Assembly (NCBI RefSeq): GCF_004923295.1
Contig: NZ_CP039634.1
Coordinates: forward strand, 124,001 to 188,000
DNA length: 64,000 nt
Reading direction: 5' to 3'
Source: Azospirillum sp. TSH100
GTDB lineage: Bacteria; Pseudomonadota; Alphaproteobacteria; Azospirillales; Azospirillaceae
Shown: one piece after another, positions 40,522 to 50,920 of the stretch
How positions within the stretch are numbered: position 1 is the stretch's first letter
How the letters are laid out: each line of letters begins with the position of its first letter
Translations under genes and position numbers: made by a program
Notes under the pieces: model-generated
What the model was told of the DNA's origin: nothing
Database searches by the model: none
The model's input: only the letters and a program-made list of their open reading frames with translations

Positions 40522-40577
40522 GTTTTCCTGATCGGAGCGACGCTTCCAGGGAGAGCCCGCGCCGGCGTCCTGTTCCC

Positions 40578-42797
40578 TCAGGCCACTTGCAGCCCGAACA
40601 CTGCGGCGCCGAGAAGACGGGCATCGCTGTTGCGAGGATCGATCGTCACAGGGCGGACGGCATCGGGCGCGTCGATCCAGAGGGTCAGAAGACCGTCTTG
40701 CCTGTCCTCGCGCCGGGGGATCGGTAGGGCCACCGATACGGTTTGACCGAAAGCCAGCTTGACCTCGACCGGCGCGGCAAAGTTCAGGGACAGAAAGACC
40801 GACTGCCGCCCGTAATAGGGAAGACCTGCCAGCGTGACAAGCAGCGACTGGCAGGCGGTCTCCGGAACGCGCAGGACGACGACCGCCTGCCTGCTGGTCC
40901 AGATCCAATGTTCTTCATGGCAATGGAAGCCGCTCCAACCGGACAGAATGGAGCCGAGACCAAGCGCCACCGGATATTCCCGTCCACGCAGCAGTGTGGC
41001 GATCGGCGGGATTGCCGGAATGTGGCGCCGACTCGCATCATTCACGCCCGCCTCCCGAGGAGCCGAAGCGGCATGCGTTCCGGTAAGGCGGTTGCGGGAT
41101 CGCATCCAATGGTCGGTTTGTGCCAGGAAATCAGCGTTCCAGCGCGCCTCGGTCGCGGCCGCCAGCACCGGATCGAGCATTCCCTGGGCACGCAGCCAGA
41201 CGAGATCGCGCAGGCGCTGCGCACAGACCATGAGCTTCAAGGCAGCGGAGTGTTCCTGGCAGGCGAGATCGGACCCCTGCCACCCGCTGACCCGGTGGCT
41301 GTTGCCGGCATGTTGCCGCCAGCCGACCAAAGGACGCGACCGGTAATGATGGCTTCCCAGCAGCGTTGCCCGGAAACCGGTAAGAAGATCGAGGCCATAG
41401 GGGCAGAGTTCGGGGTCGAGCGGCGGAAATGCCTCGATCACCGAACGATGATAAGCCGACGACGCGCCAAGCCAGCAGGGTTCCATCTGCCGGTCAACCA
41501 AGGTGACGGGGTCGTCGAAGACGGTGTCCGGCATTTCCGCGCCGCTGAGCGAGATCGGGATGCCATTCTCGCTCAGCAGGACCGCATTGGACGTGAACAG
41601 CCGGCAACCGGGATGGGCGGCGAAATGACCGATGATCGTGTCAAGCCGGCCCGGGAGGGTGATGTCGTCGCTGTCCGCCTGGATGAGCAACGGCGCCCGC
41701 GAGAAGGCGACGAGACTGGGCAGCATGCCATGACCGATCGCCTCGCCATTCCGCATCACCGTCGCGGCCACGTCCGGCCGGCCGGCCAATCGTTCCAAGG
41801 CCACGGAAAGACTGCCGTCATCGGACCCGTCATCGATCAGAACGAGTTCGATGTCCGACCGCCACTGCGAAAACAGGCTGTCCAGTTGCTGGCCGATCCA
41901 GACCGCATGGTTGCGCAATGGAATGAAGACCGTCGCCGCAAAGCTCTGATGCGGAGCGGCCGGCGGTTGGACGGGGGTATCCCCGGCCCAGCGCTCGATG
42001 GCGCCGGCGATCTCGTCCGCACCATAATAGCTGCTGACGTCCGGATGGGCATAGATCGCCTCCAACGCTGGACGGGGCAGGCGAAACCGTCTTTTCAGAG
42101 CGCGATAGATCTCGCTCGTCGGTTTGGTCGTGCCGTCGTTGGAATGCGGCAGGTGGAACTCCATCCCCGGGAAGAGTTCGGCCAGTCCGTTCTGGATCGC
42201 CGTCGGTGCGCTCTCGTGGCGGAACAGCAGAAGGCGCACATTCCCCTTGGTCAGGATCGAGTAGCCGCGCTCCCGATCGAACGCATGCGCCCGCAGATCG
42301 AAACCGAAGGGCTTCTCGATCTCTTCCCGGAACCAGATCAGGGGAGCACGGATCATCCGCTCCAGATAAAGGCGATTGGGATCGCCGTCAGGCGTGTCGC
42401 GGAGCCACAGATCACCGATGCGCGCAGCGAGAGCCTCCGCCGTCGCCTCCGCCGTGGCGCCAAGGCAGTCCGCGAAGTCGGCTTCGAGGTTCTGCATAGC
42501 GACCGAAATCGAGCGGGCGATGGGGTCGCGGACACCGCTGACGATGGTCACGGTCTCGTCGGCGGCCATGGCCTCGGCCAAGCGACGGGCGATCCCGGGC
42601 GCCTCCGTGTGGAATAGCGGCATGTCCTGCTGCGCCGTCGCCCGCAAGGCGAGAGCATCCGCCAGAGGCTCGTGCAGCCAGGATTCGAGCCCGTGACTGT
42701 TGAAGACCTCACCCGGAAAGCGCGCGGCCAGCAACTCGGTTATGGAGGTTGTGCAGACCTTGGCATAGGTAAGGACAAGGATCATGGTCTGGCTCAT
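40578..42797 (-). CDS. Three-domain sulfotransferase-like / glycosyltransferase protein
   Basis: The 739-residue protein has three parts. Residues 1-250 resemble the putative capsular polysaccharide synthesis (sulfotransferase-like) family, with TYAKVCTTS at the start, a VRDPIARSISVAMQNL motif and WFREEIEKPFGFD. Residues 285-500 are a GT2 glycosyltransferase: FIPLRNHAVWIGQQL, DDGSDDGS (322-329) and the metal motif DSDD (375-378). Residues about 610-739 are a beta-rich C-terminal domain seen on other glycosyltransferases (HCHEEHWIWTS). There are no membrane spans. It probably modifies a surface glycan; donor and acceptor are unknown. The leftward pair with the downstream-labelled acyltransferase suggests joint action. 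Confidence 0.75.
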   Translation of the reverse strand: MSQTMILVLTYAKVCTTSITELLAARFPGEVFNSHGLESWLHEPLADALALRATAQQDMPLFHTEAPGIARRLAEAMAADETVTIVSGVRDPIARSISVAMQNLEADFADCLGATAEATAEALAARIGDLWLRDTPDGDPNRLYLERMIRAPLIWFREEIEKPFGFDLRAHAFDRERGYSILTKGNVRLLLFRHESAPTAIQNGLAELFPGMEFHLPHSNDGTTKPTSEIYRALKRRFRLPRPALEAIYAHPDVSSYYGADEIAGAIERWAGDTPVQPPAAPHQSFAATVFIPLRNHAVWIGQQLDSLFSQWRSDIELVLIDDGSDDGSLSVALERLAGRPDVAATVMRNGEAIGHGMLPSLVAFSRAPLLIQADSDDITLPGRLDTIIGHFAAHPGCRLFTSNAVLLSENGIPISLSGAEMPDTVFDDPVTLVDRQMEPCWLGASSAYHRSVIEAFPPLDPELCPYGLDLLTGFRATLLGSHHYRSRPLVGWRQHAGNSHRVSGWQGSDLACQEHSAALKLMVCAQRLRDLVWLRAQGMLDPVLAAATEARWNADFLAQTDHWMRSRNRLTGTHAASAPREAGVNDASRRHIPAIPPIATLLRGREYPVALGLGSILSGWSGFHCHEEHWIWTSRQAVVVLRVPETACQSLLVTLAGLPYYGRQSVFLSLNFAAPVEVKLAFGQTVSVALPIPRREDRQDGLLTLWIDAPDAVRPVTIDPRNSDARLLGAAVFGLQVA

Positions 42798-42855
42798 GTG
42801 ACGGCGGCAGGCAGGGTAATTGGATGGCCGCCTGGCTGGGGCATTTCCCTATGGA

Positions 42856-43524
42856 TCACTCGCCTTTGCGTGCAGTTCTCGCAAAGGTAAGACGGTTTCG
42901 GATGGATGTCGGACGATTGCAGATGGCGATCGACCCGTCGGGCATGTCATTTCGGATGACGGCATTGACGCCGATCCGGCAATCGTCGCCGATGCTGACT
43001 CCGGCATGGATGCGTGCGCCCATTCCGATCATGCAGCGCTTGCCGATCCGCACATCGCTCGCCACCGTCGCATGGGGCAGGACGACGCTGAAATCGCCAA
43101 CCGCGACCCGCGCGCCCAGGACATTGTGCGCGAAGAGATGAACATGCCTGCCGAGATCGACATCGGTGACAAGTGCGAAGGGGCCGATATAGCACCCCTC
43201 ACCCATCTGAGCGTGGGAAGAAACCACCGAGGACGGATGGATGATTCGCGGCCAACGGCAGCCACGCAGGGCCGGACGCTCGCGTATGGATTGAGCATGA
43301 TCGGGATCGGCAACGGTCAGGAGTGCATCGACCGTCGCACCGTCCACATCATCGATGAAACCAACCTCATGCCCGAGAACCGATCCGGCAGGCCGGTCAT
43401 CCACAACCCCACCGACGGTAATTCCGGCCGTTTCCAGAATACAAATAAGATTGCGGGCATTTCGCCCCCCGCCAACCAGCAGCAAGCCTTCAGCTACAGG
43501 AGAAACGGAAGCACTGATTCCCAT
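42856..43524 (-). CDS. PglD/NeuD-like sugar O- or N-acyltransferase
   Basis: The 222-residue protein starts with a Rossmann-like nucleotide-sugar binding part (LLLVGGGRNARNL at residues 12-24, VDDRPAGSVLG) and ends in a left-handed beta helix of hexapeptide repeats (ARVAVGDFSVVLPHATVAS, DVRIGKRCMIGMGARI, VSIGDDCRIG). Such enzymes acetylate amino sugars for surface glycans. The ATG at 43524 is chosen because sequence before it is AT-rich and not coding-like. It is 58 bases upstream of the three-domain glycosyltransferase gene in the same direction. Confidence 0.82.
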   Translation of the reverse strand: MGISASVSPVAEGLLLVGGGRNARNLICILETAGITVGGVVDDRPAGSVLGHEVGFIDDVDGATVDALLTVADPDHAQSIRERPALRGCRWPRIIHPSSVVSSHAQMGEGCYIGPFALVTDVDLGRHVHLFAHNVLGARVAVGDFSVVLPHATVASDVRIGKRCMIGMGARIHAGVSIGDDCRIGVNAVIRNDMPDGSIAICNRPTSIRNRLTFARTARKGE

Positions 43525-43726
43525 TTCAATTCTTATCTTTCGCGTGCGTTCTTTATTATCCAACTCCACTCTACCAGTTCGCATTCCTGCGGACAACATG
43601 TTGAAGCCGAACCGGTACACAGCCCCTATTTCCAATGCAGGGCTCTTGATTCCATTGGGTAAATCGCGCCCTCGCGCTCTGGTTGGGCTAGAGCGAAAAG
43701 ACGACGGCGCCAAAGGCATATCGCCA

Positions 43727-43760
43727 AAAGGAAAAGCGCGCCCCCGAAGGGGCGCGCCTT
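43727..43760 (-). terminator. Rho-independent terminator of ilvC
   Basis: Leftward, GCGCGCCCC (43757-43749), loop TTCG, GGGGCGCGC (43744-43736), then TTTTCCTTTT. It lies 29 bases past the ilvC stop. Confidence 0.92.
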
Positions 43761-43788
43761 CCATCAAAACCGACAGGCTTGCGCCGGA

Positions 43789-44894
<1,106 letters not shown>

Positions 44895-44995
44895 GGGAAA
44901 CAATTGCTCGACCGGGCGACGGAGCGCAGAGCTTCCTTGCGTTTTTGTCGCCCCGATCTTGCGTAGAATACCAAAAGGCCTTAACTGGCGAGACC

Positions 44996-45502
44996 TTAGA
45001 ACGCCGCCGGCCCCTTCGACATGGCGACCACGCCGGTGCGGCTGGCCTCGACAAGGCCGAGCTGAGTCATCAGGCCGACGAAGTCGTCGACCTGCTCGGT
45101 GGTGCCGGTCAACTCGAAGACGAAGCTGGTGAGCGTTGCATCCACCACCTTGGCCTTGAAGATGTCGGCGAGGCGCAGCGCCTCGATCCGGCGGTCTCCG
45201 GTGCCGGCCACCTTGACCAGCGCCAGTTCGCGCTCCACCGACGGCCCCTCGTCGGTCAGATCATGGACGCGGTGGACCGGAACCAGCCGGCCGAGCTGCG
45301 CCTTGATCTGCTCGATGATCATCCGGGTGCCGGAGGTGACGAGCGTGATGCGCGACAGGTGGTCGGCGTTGTTCACCTCCGCCACCGTCAGGCTTTCGAT
45401 GTTGTAGCCGCGGCCGGAGAACAGCCCGATGACGCGGGCGAGAACGCCCGGCTCGTTGTCCACCAGCACGGCGATGGTGTGCTTTTCGATCGCGTTTTCC
45501 AT
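44996..45502 (-). CDS. ilvN: Acetolactate synthase small (regulatory) subunit
   Basis: This 168-residue subunit confers valine feedback on acetolactate synthase. The N-terminal ACT domain (TIAVLVDNEPGVLARVIGLFSGRGYNIESL, about residues 8-38) and a C-terminal ALS-small domain are both present, making it the longer IlvH-like form. It follows the large subunit by 35 bases. Confidence 0.95.
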   Translation of the reverse strand: MENAIEKHTIAVLVDNEPGVLARVIGLFSGRGYNIESLTVAEVNNADHLSRITLVTSGTRMIIEQIKAQLGRLVPVHRVHDLTDEGPSVERELALVKVAGTGDRRIEALRLADIFKAKVVDATLTSFVFELTGTTEQVDDFVGLMTQLGLVEASRTGVVAMSKGPAAF

Positions 45503-45537
45503 GAGACCCGTCCTCCCGTTCGTTCGTCGTCAGCCGA

Positions 45538-47301
45538 TCAGACCAGCACCATGCCGTCTTCCGGCGTGGCGTCGGACGGGCTGTCGTCCGGACCGAACAG
45601 GATCTCGTTGTGGGCCTTGCCGCCCGGGATCATCGGGAAGCAGTTTTCCTTCGGATCGACGGCGATATCGATGATGCAGGGGCGGTCGGTGACCGTCAGC
45701 ATCTTCTCGATCACCTGATCGACCTCGGCCACCGTGGTGGCGCGCAGGCCGACGCAGCCCCAGGATTCCGCCAGCTTCACGAAGTCCGGCAGGGCTTCCG
45801 AGTAGCTCTGGGAGTAGCGCGAGCCGTGCAGCAGTTCCTGCCACTGGCGCACCATGCCCATATACTGGTTGTTCAGGATGAAGATCTTGACCGGCGCGCG
45901 GTACTGCACGGCGGTGCCGATCTCCTGCATGTTCATCAGGAAGCTGGCCTCGCCCGACACGTCCACCACGATGGCGTCCGGGTGGGCCAGCTGGGCGCCG
46001 ATGGCGGCCGGCAGGCCGTAACCCATGGTGCCGAGGCCGCCCGAGGTCATCCAGCGGTTCGGCTCGTCGAAGGGCAGGAACTGGGCCGCCCACATCTGGT
46101 GCTGGCCGACTTCCGTCGTGATGTAATGGTCCTTGCCGCGCAGGGCCTCGCGCAGGCGCTCCAGCGCGTACTGCGGCTTGATGACCGATTCGGTGCGGTT
46201 GTAGTTCAGGCAGTTGCGGGCGCGCCAGCCGTCGATCTTGCCCCACCACTCCTTCAGCGCGGCCTTGTCCGGCGACTTGGCGCGCGCCTTCCAGATGCGC
46301 AGCATGTCTTCCAGCACGGCACCGCAGTCACCGACGATCGGAATGTCGACGGCGACATTCTTGTTGATCGAGCTGGGGTCGATATCGACATGGATCTTCT
46401 TGGAGCCCGGCGAGAAGGCCGACAGCTTGCCGGTGACGCGGTCGTCGAAGCGGGCGCCGATGTTGATCATCACGTCGCATTCGTACATGGCGAGATTCGC
46501 CTCGTACGTGCCATGCATGCCGAGCATGCCCAGCCACTGGCTTTCGGACGCCGGGAAGGCGCCCAGCCCCATCAGGGTCGAGGTGATCGGGAAGCCGGTG
46601 GCCTTGACGAACTGGGTCAGCAGCTTGGCCGCGAAGGGACCGGCATTGATCACGCCGCCGCCGGTGTAGAAGACCGGCCGCTTGGCGTTGGCGATCAGTT
46701 CCACCGCCTCTTCGATGCGGGCCAACTCCGGCTTCACCTGCGGCCGGTAGGTCTTGTGCTTGACCTCCGCCGGCGGGACGTAGGTGCCGTCGGCAAACTG
46801 CACGTCCTTCGGGATATCGACCAGCACCGGGCCGGGACGGCCGCTGCGCGCGACATAGAAGGCCTCATGCAGGGTGCGGGCCAGATTGTCGACGTCCTTG
46901 ACCAAGTAATTGTGCTTGGTGCAGGGACGGGTGATGCCGGTGGTGTCGGCTTCCTGGAAGGCATCGTTGCCGATCAGGTGGGTCGGCACCTGGCCCGACA
47001 GGCAGACCAGCGGGATGCTGTCGCACAGGGCGTCCAGCAGGCCGGTCACCGCGTTGGTGGCGCCAGGGCCGGAGGTCACCAGCACGCAGCCGACCTTGCC
47101 GGTCGAGCGCGCATAGCCCTCCGCCGCGTGAACCGCGGCCTGCTCGTGGCGTACAAGGACATGCTTGAGGTCGTTCTGCTGGAACAGCGCGTCGTAAATG
47201 GGAAGTACGGCGCCGCCGGGATAGCCGAAGATGATGTCAACGCCCTGATCCTTCAGGGCCTTGATGACGATCTGGGCGCCGGTCAGCTTCTGTTCGGACA
47301 T
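45538..47301 (-). CDS. ilvB: Acetolactate synthase large subunit
   Basis: The 587-residue catalytic subunit condenses pyruvate into acetolactate using thiamine diphosphate. The catalytic glutamate is in VRHEQAAVHAAEGYAR near residue 50, and the ThDP motif is GDGS-type, here within VDVSGEASFLMN and the LNNQYMGM segment. FAD-binding and regulatory regions look intact. It is followed by ilvN; the E. coli name could equally be ilvI. Confidence 0.95.
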   Translation of the reverse strand: MSEQKLTGAQIVIKALKDQGVDIIFGYPGGAVLPIYDALFQQNDLKHVLVRHEQAAVHAAEGYARSTGKVGCVLVTSGPGATNAVTGLLDALCDSIPLVCLSGQVPTHLIGNDAFQEADTTGITRPCTKHNYLVKDVDNLARTLHEAFYVARSGRPGPVLVDIPKDVQFADGTYVPPAEVKHKTYRPQVKPELARIEEAVELIANAKRPVFYTGGGVINAGPFAAKLLTQFVKATGFPITSTLMGLGAFPASESQWLGMLGMHGTYEANLAMYECDVMINIGARFDDRVTGKLSAFSPGSKKIHVDIDPSSINKNVAVDIPIVGDCGAVLEDMLRIWKARAKSPDKAALKEWWGKIDGWRARNCLNYNRTESVIKPQYALERLREALRGKDHYITTEVGQHQMWAAQFLPFDEPNRWMTSGGLGTMGYGLPAAIGAQLAHPDAIVVDVSGEASFLMNMQEIGTAVQYRAPVKIFILNNQYMGMVRQWQELLHGSRYSQSYSEALPDFVKLAESWGCVGLRATTVAEVDQVIEKMLTVTDRPCIIDIAVDPKENCFPMIPGGKAHNEILFGPDDSPSDATPEDGMVLV

Positions 47302-47631
47302 CGCTCACGACCTTCTCATGTGGGCGCCTCCTCTAAGGCACCCGGTTCCTTGGACTTGTCACCGGCCATGGCTGCTGGGCTATGCCGCCGGAACAACGGC
47401 TTAGCCCCGATGGCAGGGGCCGGGAGCGGCAAATTAGTCAAAAGCCCGGTCGCAGGTCAACCCATTTTGCGAATGTTCGCAAAGTTTTTTTGCCGCAGTT
47501 TTTCCAAATGTTGCGCATTGGCTTTGCAACATCGGCTCTGCGCCGCTTGGCCCCACCGGATACGGAAACGGCGGCCGCACCGAAGCGCGGCCGCCGTTCC
47601 GAAGAGACGACGATCGGGAAAGCCGAAGCCG
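47302..47631. other. ilvB upstream region with hairpin
   Basis: This 330-base gap contains the ilvB promoter candidate (47432-47460). It also contains a strong inverted repeat, AACGGCGGCCGC (47567-47578) and GCGGCCGCCGTT (47587-47598), 34 bases beyond the aminotransferase stop. That hairpin has no U-tract but could end or stabilise the upstream transcript. No gene seen. Confidence 0.6.
47432..47460 (-). promoter_or_regulatory. Likely promoter of ilvB-ilvN
   Basis: Leftward, TTGACC (47460-47455), 17-base spacer, CTAATT (47437-47432). The predicted transcript start lies about 125 bases upstream of ilvB. The leader holds no run of Leu, Ile or Val codons, so classical attenuation is not evident. 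Confidence 0.55.
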
Positions 47632-48843
47632 TCAGGCGGCGGTCTTCAGCAGCCCGCACAGCCGGCGAATGCCCTCGCGGATCTGGGCCGGCTTGGTGAC
47701 GGAGAAGGCCAGACGCAGCGTGTTCCTGCCCGAGCGGTCGGCGTGGAAGGCCGAACCGGGGACGAAGGCGACATTCGCCTCCTTGATGGCACGGGCCAGC
47801 AGTTCGGTGCCGTCGACGCCCTCCGGCGCCTCGATCCAGACGAACAGGCCGCCTTCCGGCTTGGTCCAGGTCACGCCCGGCGGAGCGAACTCGTCCAGCG
47901 CCGCCAGCATGGCGTCGCGGCGTTCCTTGTACTGGGTGCGCAGCAGCTTGATGTGGCTGTCGAAGATCTGCGAGACGACGTCATGCATGACGATCTGGTT
48001 GATCGTGCTGGCATGCAGATCGGCCGCCTGCTTCATCAGCACCAGCCGGTTCACCACCTCGGGCGCCGCGTTGACCCAGCCGACGCGCATCGCCGGCACC
48101 ATCGTCTTGGAGAAGGTGCCGCCGAAGATGACGTTGGTCAGCTTGCCGCCGTTGCGCTCGCAATCCAGCGCCGCCAGCAGAGGCAGATGTTCGCCGTCAT
48201 AGCGCAGCTCGCAATAGGCGGTGTCCTCGATCACCGGCACGCCGGCGGCCTCGCAGGCGTCCAGGATGGCGTGGCGGCGGGCCAGCGTCACCGTGGTGCC
48301 GTTCGGGTTCTGGAAGTCGGGGACGAGGTAGAAGAACTTCGGCTTCTGCGCCAGCGCCTCGGTCAGAGCCGTCATCTCCGGCCCTTCCTCGTCCATCGGG
48401 ATCGAGAGGTAGGTCGGCTCGTAGGGCGAGAAGGCCTGGAGCGCGCCGAGATAGGTCGGCCGGGTCACCACGATCTTGTCGCCGGGGCCGATCAGCAGCT
48501 TGCCGACGAACTCCAGAACCTGCTGCGATCCGTTGGTGATGAGAACGCCGTCCAGCCCGACGTTGACGCCCTTGCCGCCCATGTAATCGCAGATCCATTC
48601 CCGCAGCGGCGTGTAGCCTTCGGTGATGGAGTATTGCAGGGCGGCGCCGGCACCGGAATTGGATTGGAAGATCTTCTCATAGGCACGTGCGATGGCGGCG
48701 TTCGGGAACAGGTCCGGATCGGGAATGCCACCGGCGAAGGAGATGATCTCCGGACGGTCGATCAGCTTCAGCAGTTCCCGGATTTCGGACGCCGTCATGC
48801 CGCCCACGCGGCCCGCGAACACATGGCCCCAATCAACCGACAC
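47632..48843 (-). CDS. PLP-dependent aminotransferase, class I/II (LysN-like)
   Basis: The 403-residue enzyme has the fold-type I pattern: FAGGIPDPDLFP near the start, the NPNGTTVT aspartate-pocket region, and the PLP lysine in GGTFSKTMVPAMRVGW. It resembles 2-aminoadipate or valine-pyruvate aminotransferases, so branched-chain or aromatic amino acids are possible substrates, but the true one is unknown. The GTG at 48843 is chosen because AAGGAGAAGC lies just upstream; the longer ATG frame enters the miaA side. It lies upstream of ilvB but with its own terminator-like hairpin. Confidence 0.88.
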   Translation of the reverse strand: MSVDWGHVFAGRVGGMTASEIRELLKLIDRPEIISFAGGIPDPDLFPNAAIARAYEKIFQSNSGAGAALQYSITEGYTPLREWICDYMGGKGVNVGLDGVLITNGSQQVLEFVGKLLIGPGDKIVVTRPTYLGALQAFSPYEPTYLSIPMDEEGPEMTALTEALAQKPKFFYLVPDFQNPNGTTVTLARRHAILDACEAAGVPVIEDTAYCELRYDGEHLPLLAALDCERNGGKLTNVIFGGTFSKTMVPAMRVGWVNAAPEVVNRLVLMKQAADLHASTINQIVMHDVVSQIFDSHIKLLRTQYKERRDAMLAALDEFAPPGVTWTKPEGGLFVWIEAPEGVDGTELLARAIKEANVAFVPGSAFHADRSGRNTLRLAFSVTKPAQIREGIRRLCGLLKTAA

Positions 48844-48860
48844 GGTGCTTCTCCTTCGGA

Positions 48861-49877
48861 TCAGTAATTTAGTATCGTTCTCAGGCGGTCGAGCATTGCA
48901 TTTCGTACCGCGAGGGAACAAGGCAGCTCGATGGTATGACAGCTATGCTGTCCTGTATGACTTACCAGCATATCGGGTGTTTTGCCAACAATCTGATGAC
49001 GGAACCACGTCACCTGCCGTTTGGCATAGCGGCGGGTCGATTGCTGGGCCAGCGCAATGGCCTCGGCGAGTGGGATTTCACCATGCAGGACGCGGCGCAG
49101 TTCGGGCACTCCCAAGGCTTTCAGCACCGGGAGGTCGGCGGCGAGCCCCTGCTCCCGGGCGAGGGCGTCCAATCGCCGCACCTCCTCCAGCGCCCCCTGC
49201 TCCATCATCAGGTGGAAGCGCCTGTCGCACTGGGCGTACAGGTCGGATCGCGGCGGATCGAGCACCAGAATGGTGAAGCGCAGATCCTCCGGAGCGCCCT
49301 GGGCGGTCCGGCTCTGCCAATGCGACAGTGGATGGCCGGTGGCCTCCAGCACCTCCCAGGCCCGGGTCAGCCGGGTGGTGTCGCCGGGGTTCAGCTTGGC
49401 GGAGGTCGGATCGCGGGCGACCAGCTCGGCACGGAACACCTCGCCGCCGATGGCCGTCAGCCGGGCATGGGCGGCGGTGCGCACCTCGCCCGGGATGGGC
49501 GGCACCTCGCTCAACCCCTGCATCAGGGCACGCAGATAGAGGCCGGTGCCGCCGACCACCACGGGCAGCCTGCCCTCTGCCTTGGCCTCGGCGATTTCCG
49601 CCAGCGCCATCTCGCGCCAGCGTGCCGCTGACCCGCGTTCCGCCGCCGGGAGCACGCCATAGAGGCGGTGGGGCGCCCGCGCCAGGTCCTCGGCCGGCGG
49701 CCGGGCAGTCAGCACGTCGAGGTCGGCGTAGAGTTGCATGCTGTCGGCATTGATGACGGTGCCGTCGAACGTCTCGGCGATGGCAAGCGCCAGCCCCGAT
49801 TTGCCCGACGCGGTCGGGCCGCCGATGACAACGACATCGGTGACGGGAGGGGGGAGGGGGGTGGTGAGGCCGCTCAT
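48861..49877 (-). CDS. miaA: tRNA dimethylallyltransferase
   Basis: MiaA (338 residues) adds a dimethylallyl group to A37 of tRNAs reading UNN codons. The P-loop GPTASGKS is at residues 20-27 and INADSMQLYADLDVLTARP contains the catalytic aspartate. A CDRRFHLMME segment and a C-terminal RYAKRQVTWFRHQ tRNA-contact region are present. The ATG at 49877 has GGAAGGGGG upstream. It is divergent from serB. Confidence 0.93.
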   Translation of the reverse strand: MSGLTTPLPPPVTDVVVIGGPTASGKSGLALAIAETFDGTVINADSMQLYADLDVLTARPPAEDLARAPHRLYGVLPAAERGSAARWREMALAEIAEAKAEGRLPVVVGGTGLYLRALMQGLSEVPPIPGEVRTAAHARLTAIGGEVFRAELVARDPTSAKLNPGDTTRLTRAWEVLEATGHPLSHWQSRTAQGAPEDLRFTILVLDPPRSDLYAQCDRRFHLMMEQGALEEVRRLDALAREQGLAADLPVLKALGVPELRRVLHGEIPLAEAIALAQQSTRRYAKRQVTWFRHQIVGKTPDMLVSHTGQHSCHTIELPCSLAVRNAMLDRLRTILNY

Positions 49878-50010
49878 CCCCCTTCCATGGCGTCGCGGCG
49901 TCCGTATTGCAACTCCCATCCGCGCGCCGACGCCGAAGCTTCGTTGGACCCGGCCCCGCGCCTGTGGTAGGCAGCGCGCAAAGGCCCTCTTTTCCTCGGG
50001 ATACCCGCCG

Positions 50011-50904
50011 ATGAACGCCGTCGCCACGCTGATCGCCCCCCGCACCGCCACGCTCGACGAGACCGCCGTCCAGACCGCCAAGGCGGCGCTGGTCGGGTTG
50101 GGCGCCGATGCCGGGGCACCGGACTGGCTGGCGCCGGGCACTGCCTGCGACCTGCCCTTCGGCAATCTGGCGCCGGAACAGGCGGAGGCGGCGATCCGCC
50201 ATGCCCTGAGCGGGGCCGCCCTGGACATCATCGCCCAGCCGGCGGCGACGCGGCGCAAGCGGCTGCTGGTCGCCGACATGGAATCGACGATCATCGAGCA
50301 GGAGATGCTGGACGAGCTGGGCGACTATGTCGGGCTGAAGGACCACATCGCCGCCATCACCGCCCGCGCCATGAACGGCGAGATCGACTTCAAGGAGGCG
50401 GTGCGCGAGCGGGTCGCCCTGCTGAAGGGCCTAAGGGAAACGGTGATCGACGAGGTGTGGCAGCGCGCCACCCTGATGCCGGGCGCGGCCCAACTGATCG
50501 GCACGATGCGCGCCAACGGCGCCGTCTGCGTCCTGGTGTCGGGCGGCTTCCGCTGCTTCACCGGCCGGGTGCGCAACTGGATCGGCTTCGACGACGACCG
50601 TGGCAACGAGCTGGAGGTGGAAGACGGCGTGATGACCGGCAAGGTGATCGAGCCGATCCTCGACAAGGACAGCAAGCTCCAGGCTCTGATGGCCTATGCC
50701 GGCGAGCATCGCGTCCCGGTGACGGAAACCATGGCGGTCGGCGATGGCGCGAACGATCTGCCGATGCTGCTGGCCGCCGGGCTGGGCGTTGCCTTCCATG
50801 CCAAGGCGGTGGTGGCCGCCGAAGCCCGCGCCCGCATCGACCATGGCGACCTGACCGCCCTGCTCTACGCCCAGGGCTATCGGGCGACGGAGTTCGTCGG
50901 ATGA
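50011..50904 (+). CDS. serB: Phosphoserine phosphatase
   Basis: SerB (297 residues) makes L-serine, with an N-terminal regulatory-type domain and a C-terminal HAD domain. The nucleophile motif reads D89-M-E-S-T93: the second acidic residue of the usual DxDxT is glutamate, not aspartate. VSGGFRCFTGRV (motif II/substrate region), the lysine in KLQALMAY and GDGANDLPML (motif III) are intact. The start at 50011 gives the proper N-terminal domain; a longer frame extends into miaA shadow. The Glu variant is noted in findings. Confidence 0.93.
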   Translation: MNAVATLIAPRTATLDETAVQTAKAALVGLGADAGAPDWLAPGTACDLPFGNLAPEQAEAAIRHALSGAALDIIAQPAATRRKRLLVADMESTIIEQEMLDELGDYVGLKDHIAAITARAMNGEIDFKEAVRERVALLKGLRETVIDEVWQRATLMPGAAQLIGTMRANGAVCVLVSGGFRCFTGRVRNWIGFDDDRGNELEVEDGVMTGKVIEPILDKDSKLQALMAYAGEHRVPVTETMAVGDGANDLPMLLAAGLGVAFHAKAVVAAEARARIDHGDLTALLYAQGYRATEFVG

Positions 50905-50920
50905 GCGACCGTCCCCATTC

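Noticed and set aside
47302..47430. Possible branched-chain leader peptide before ilvB
   Set aside because: The only short frame, starting at about 47370, lacks runs of Leu, Ile or Val, and no terminator/antiterminator pair follows.
45610..48867. Plus-strand frame of 1085 codons opposite ilvB and the aminotransferase
   Set aside because: Antisense shadow spanning two real genes and an intergenic promoter, so it cannot be a single natural protein.
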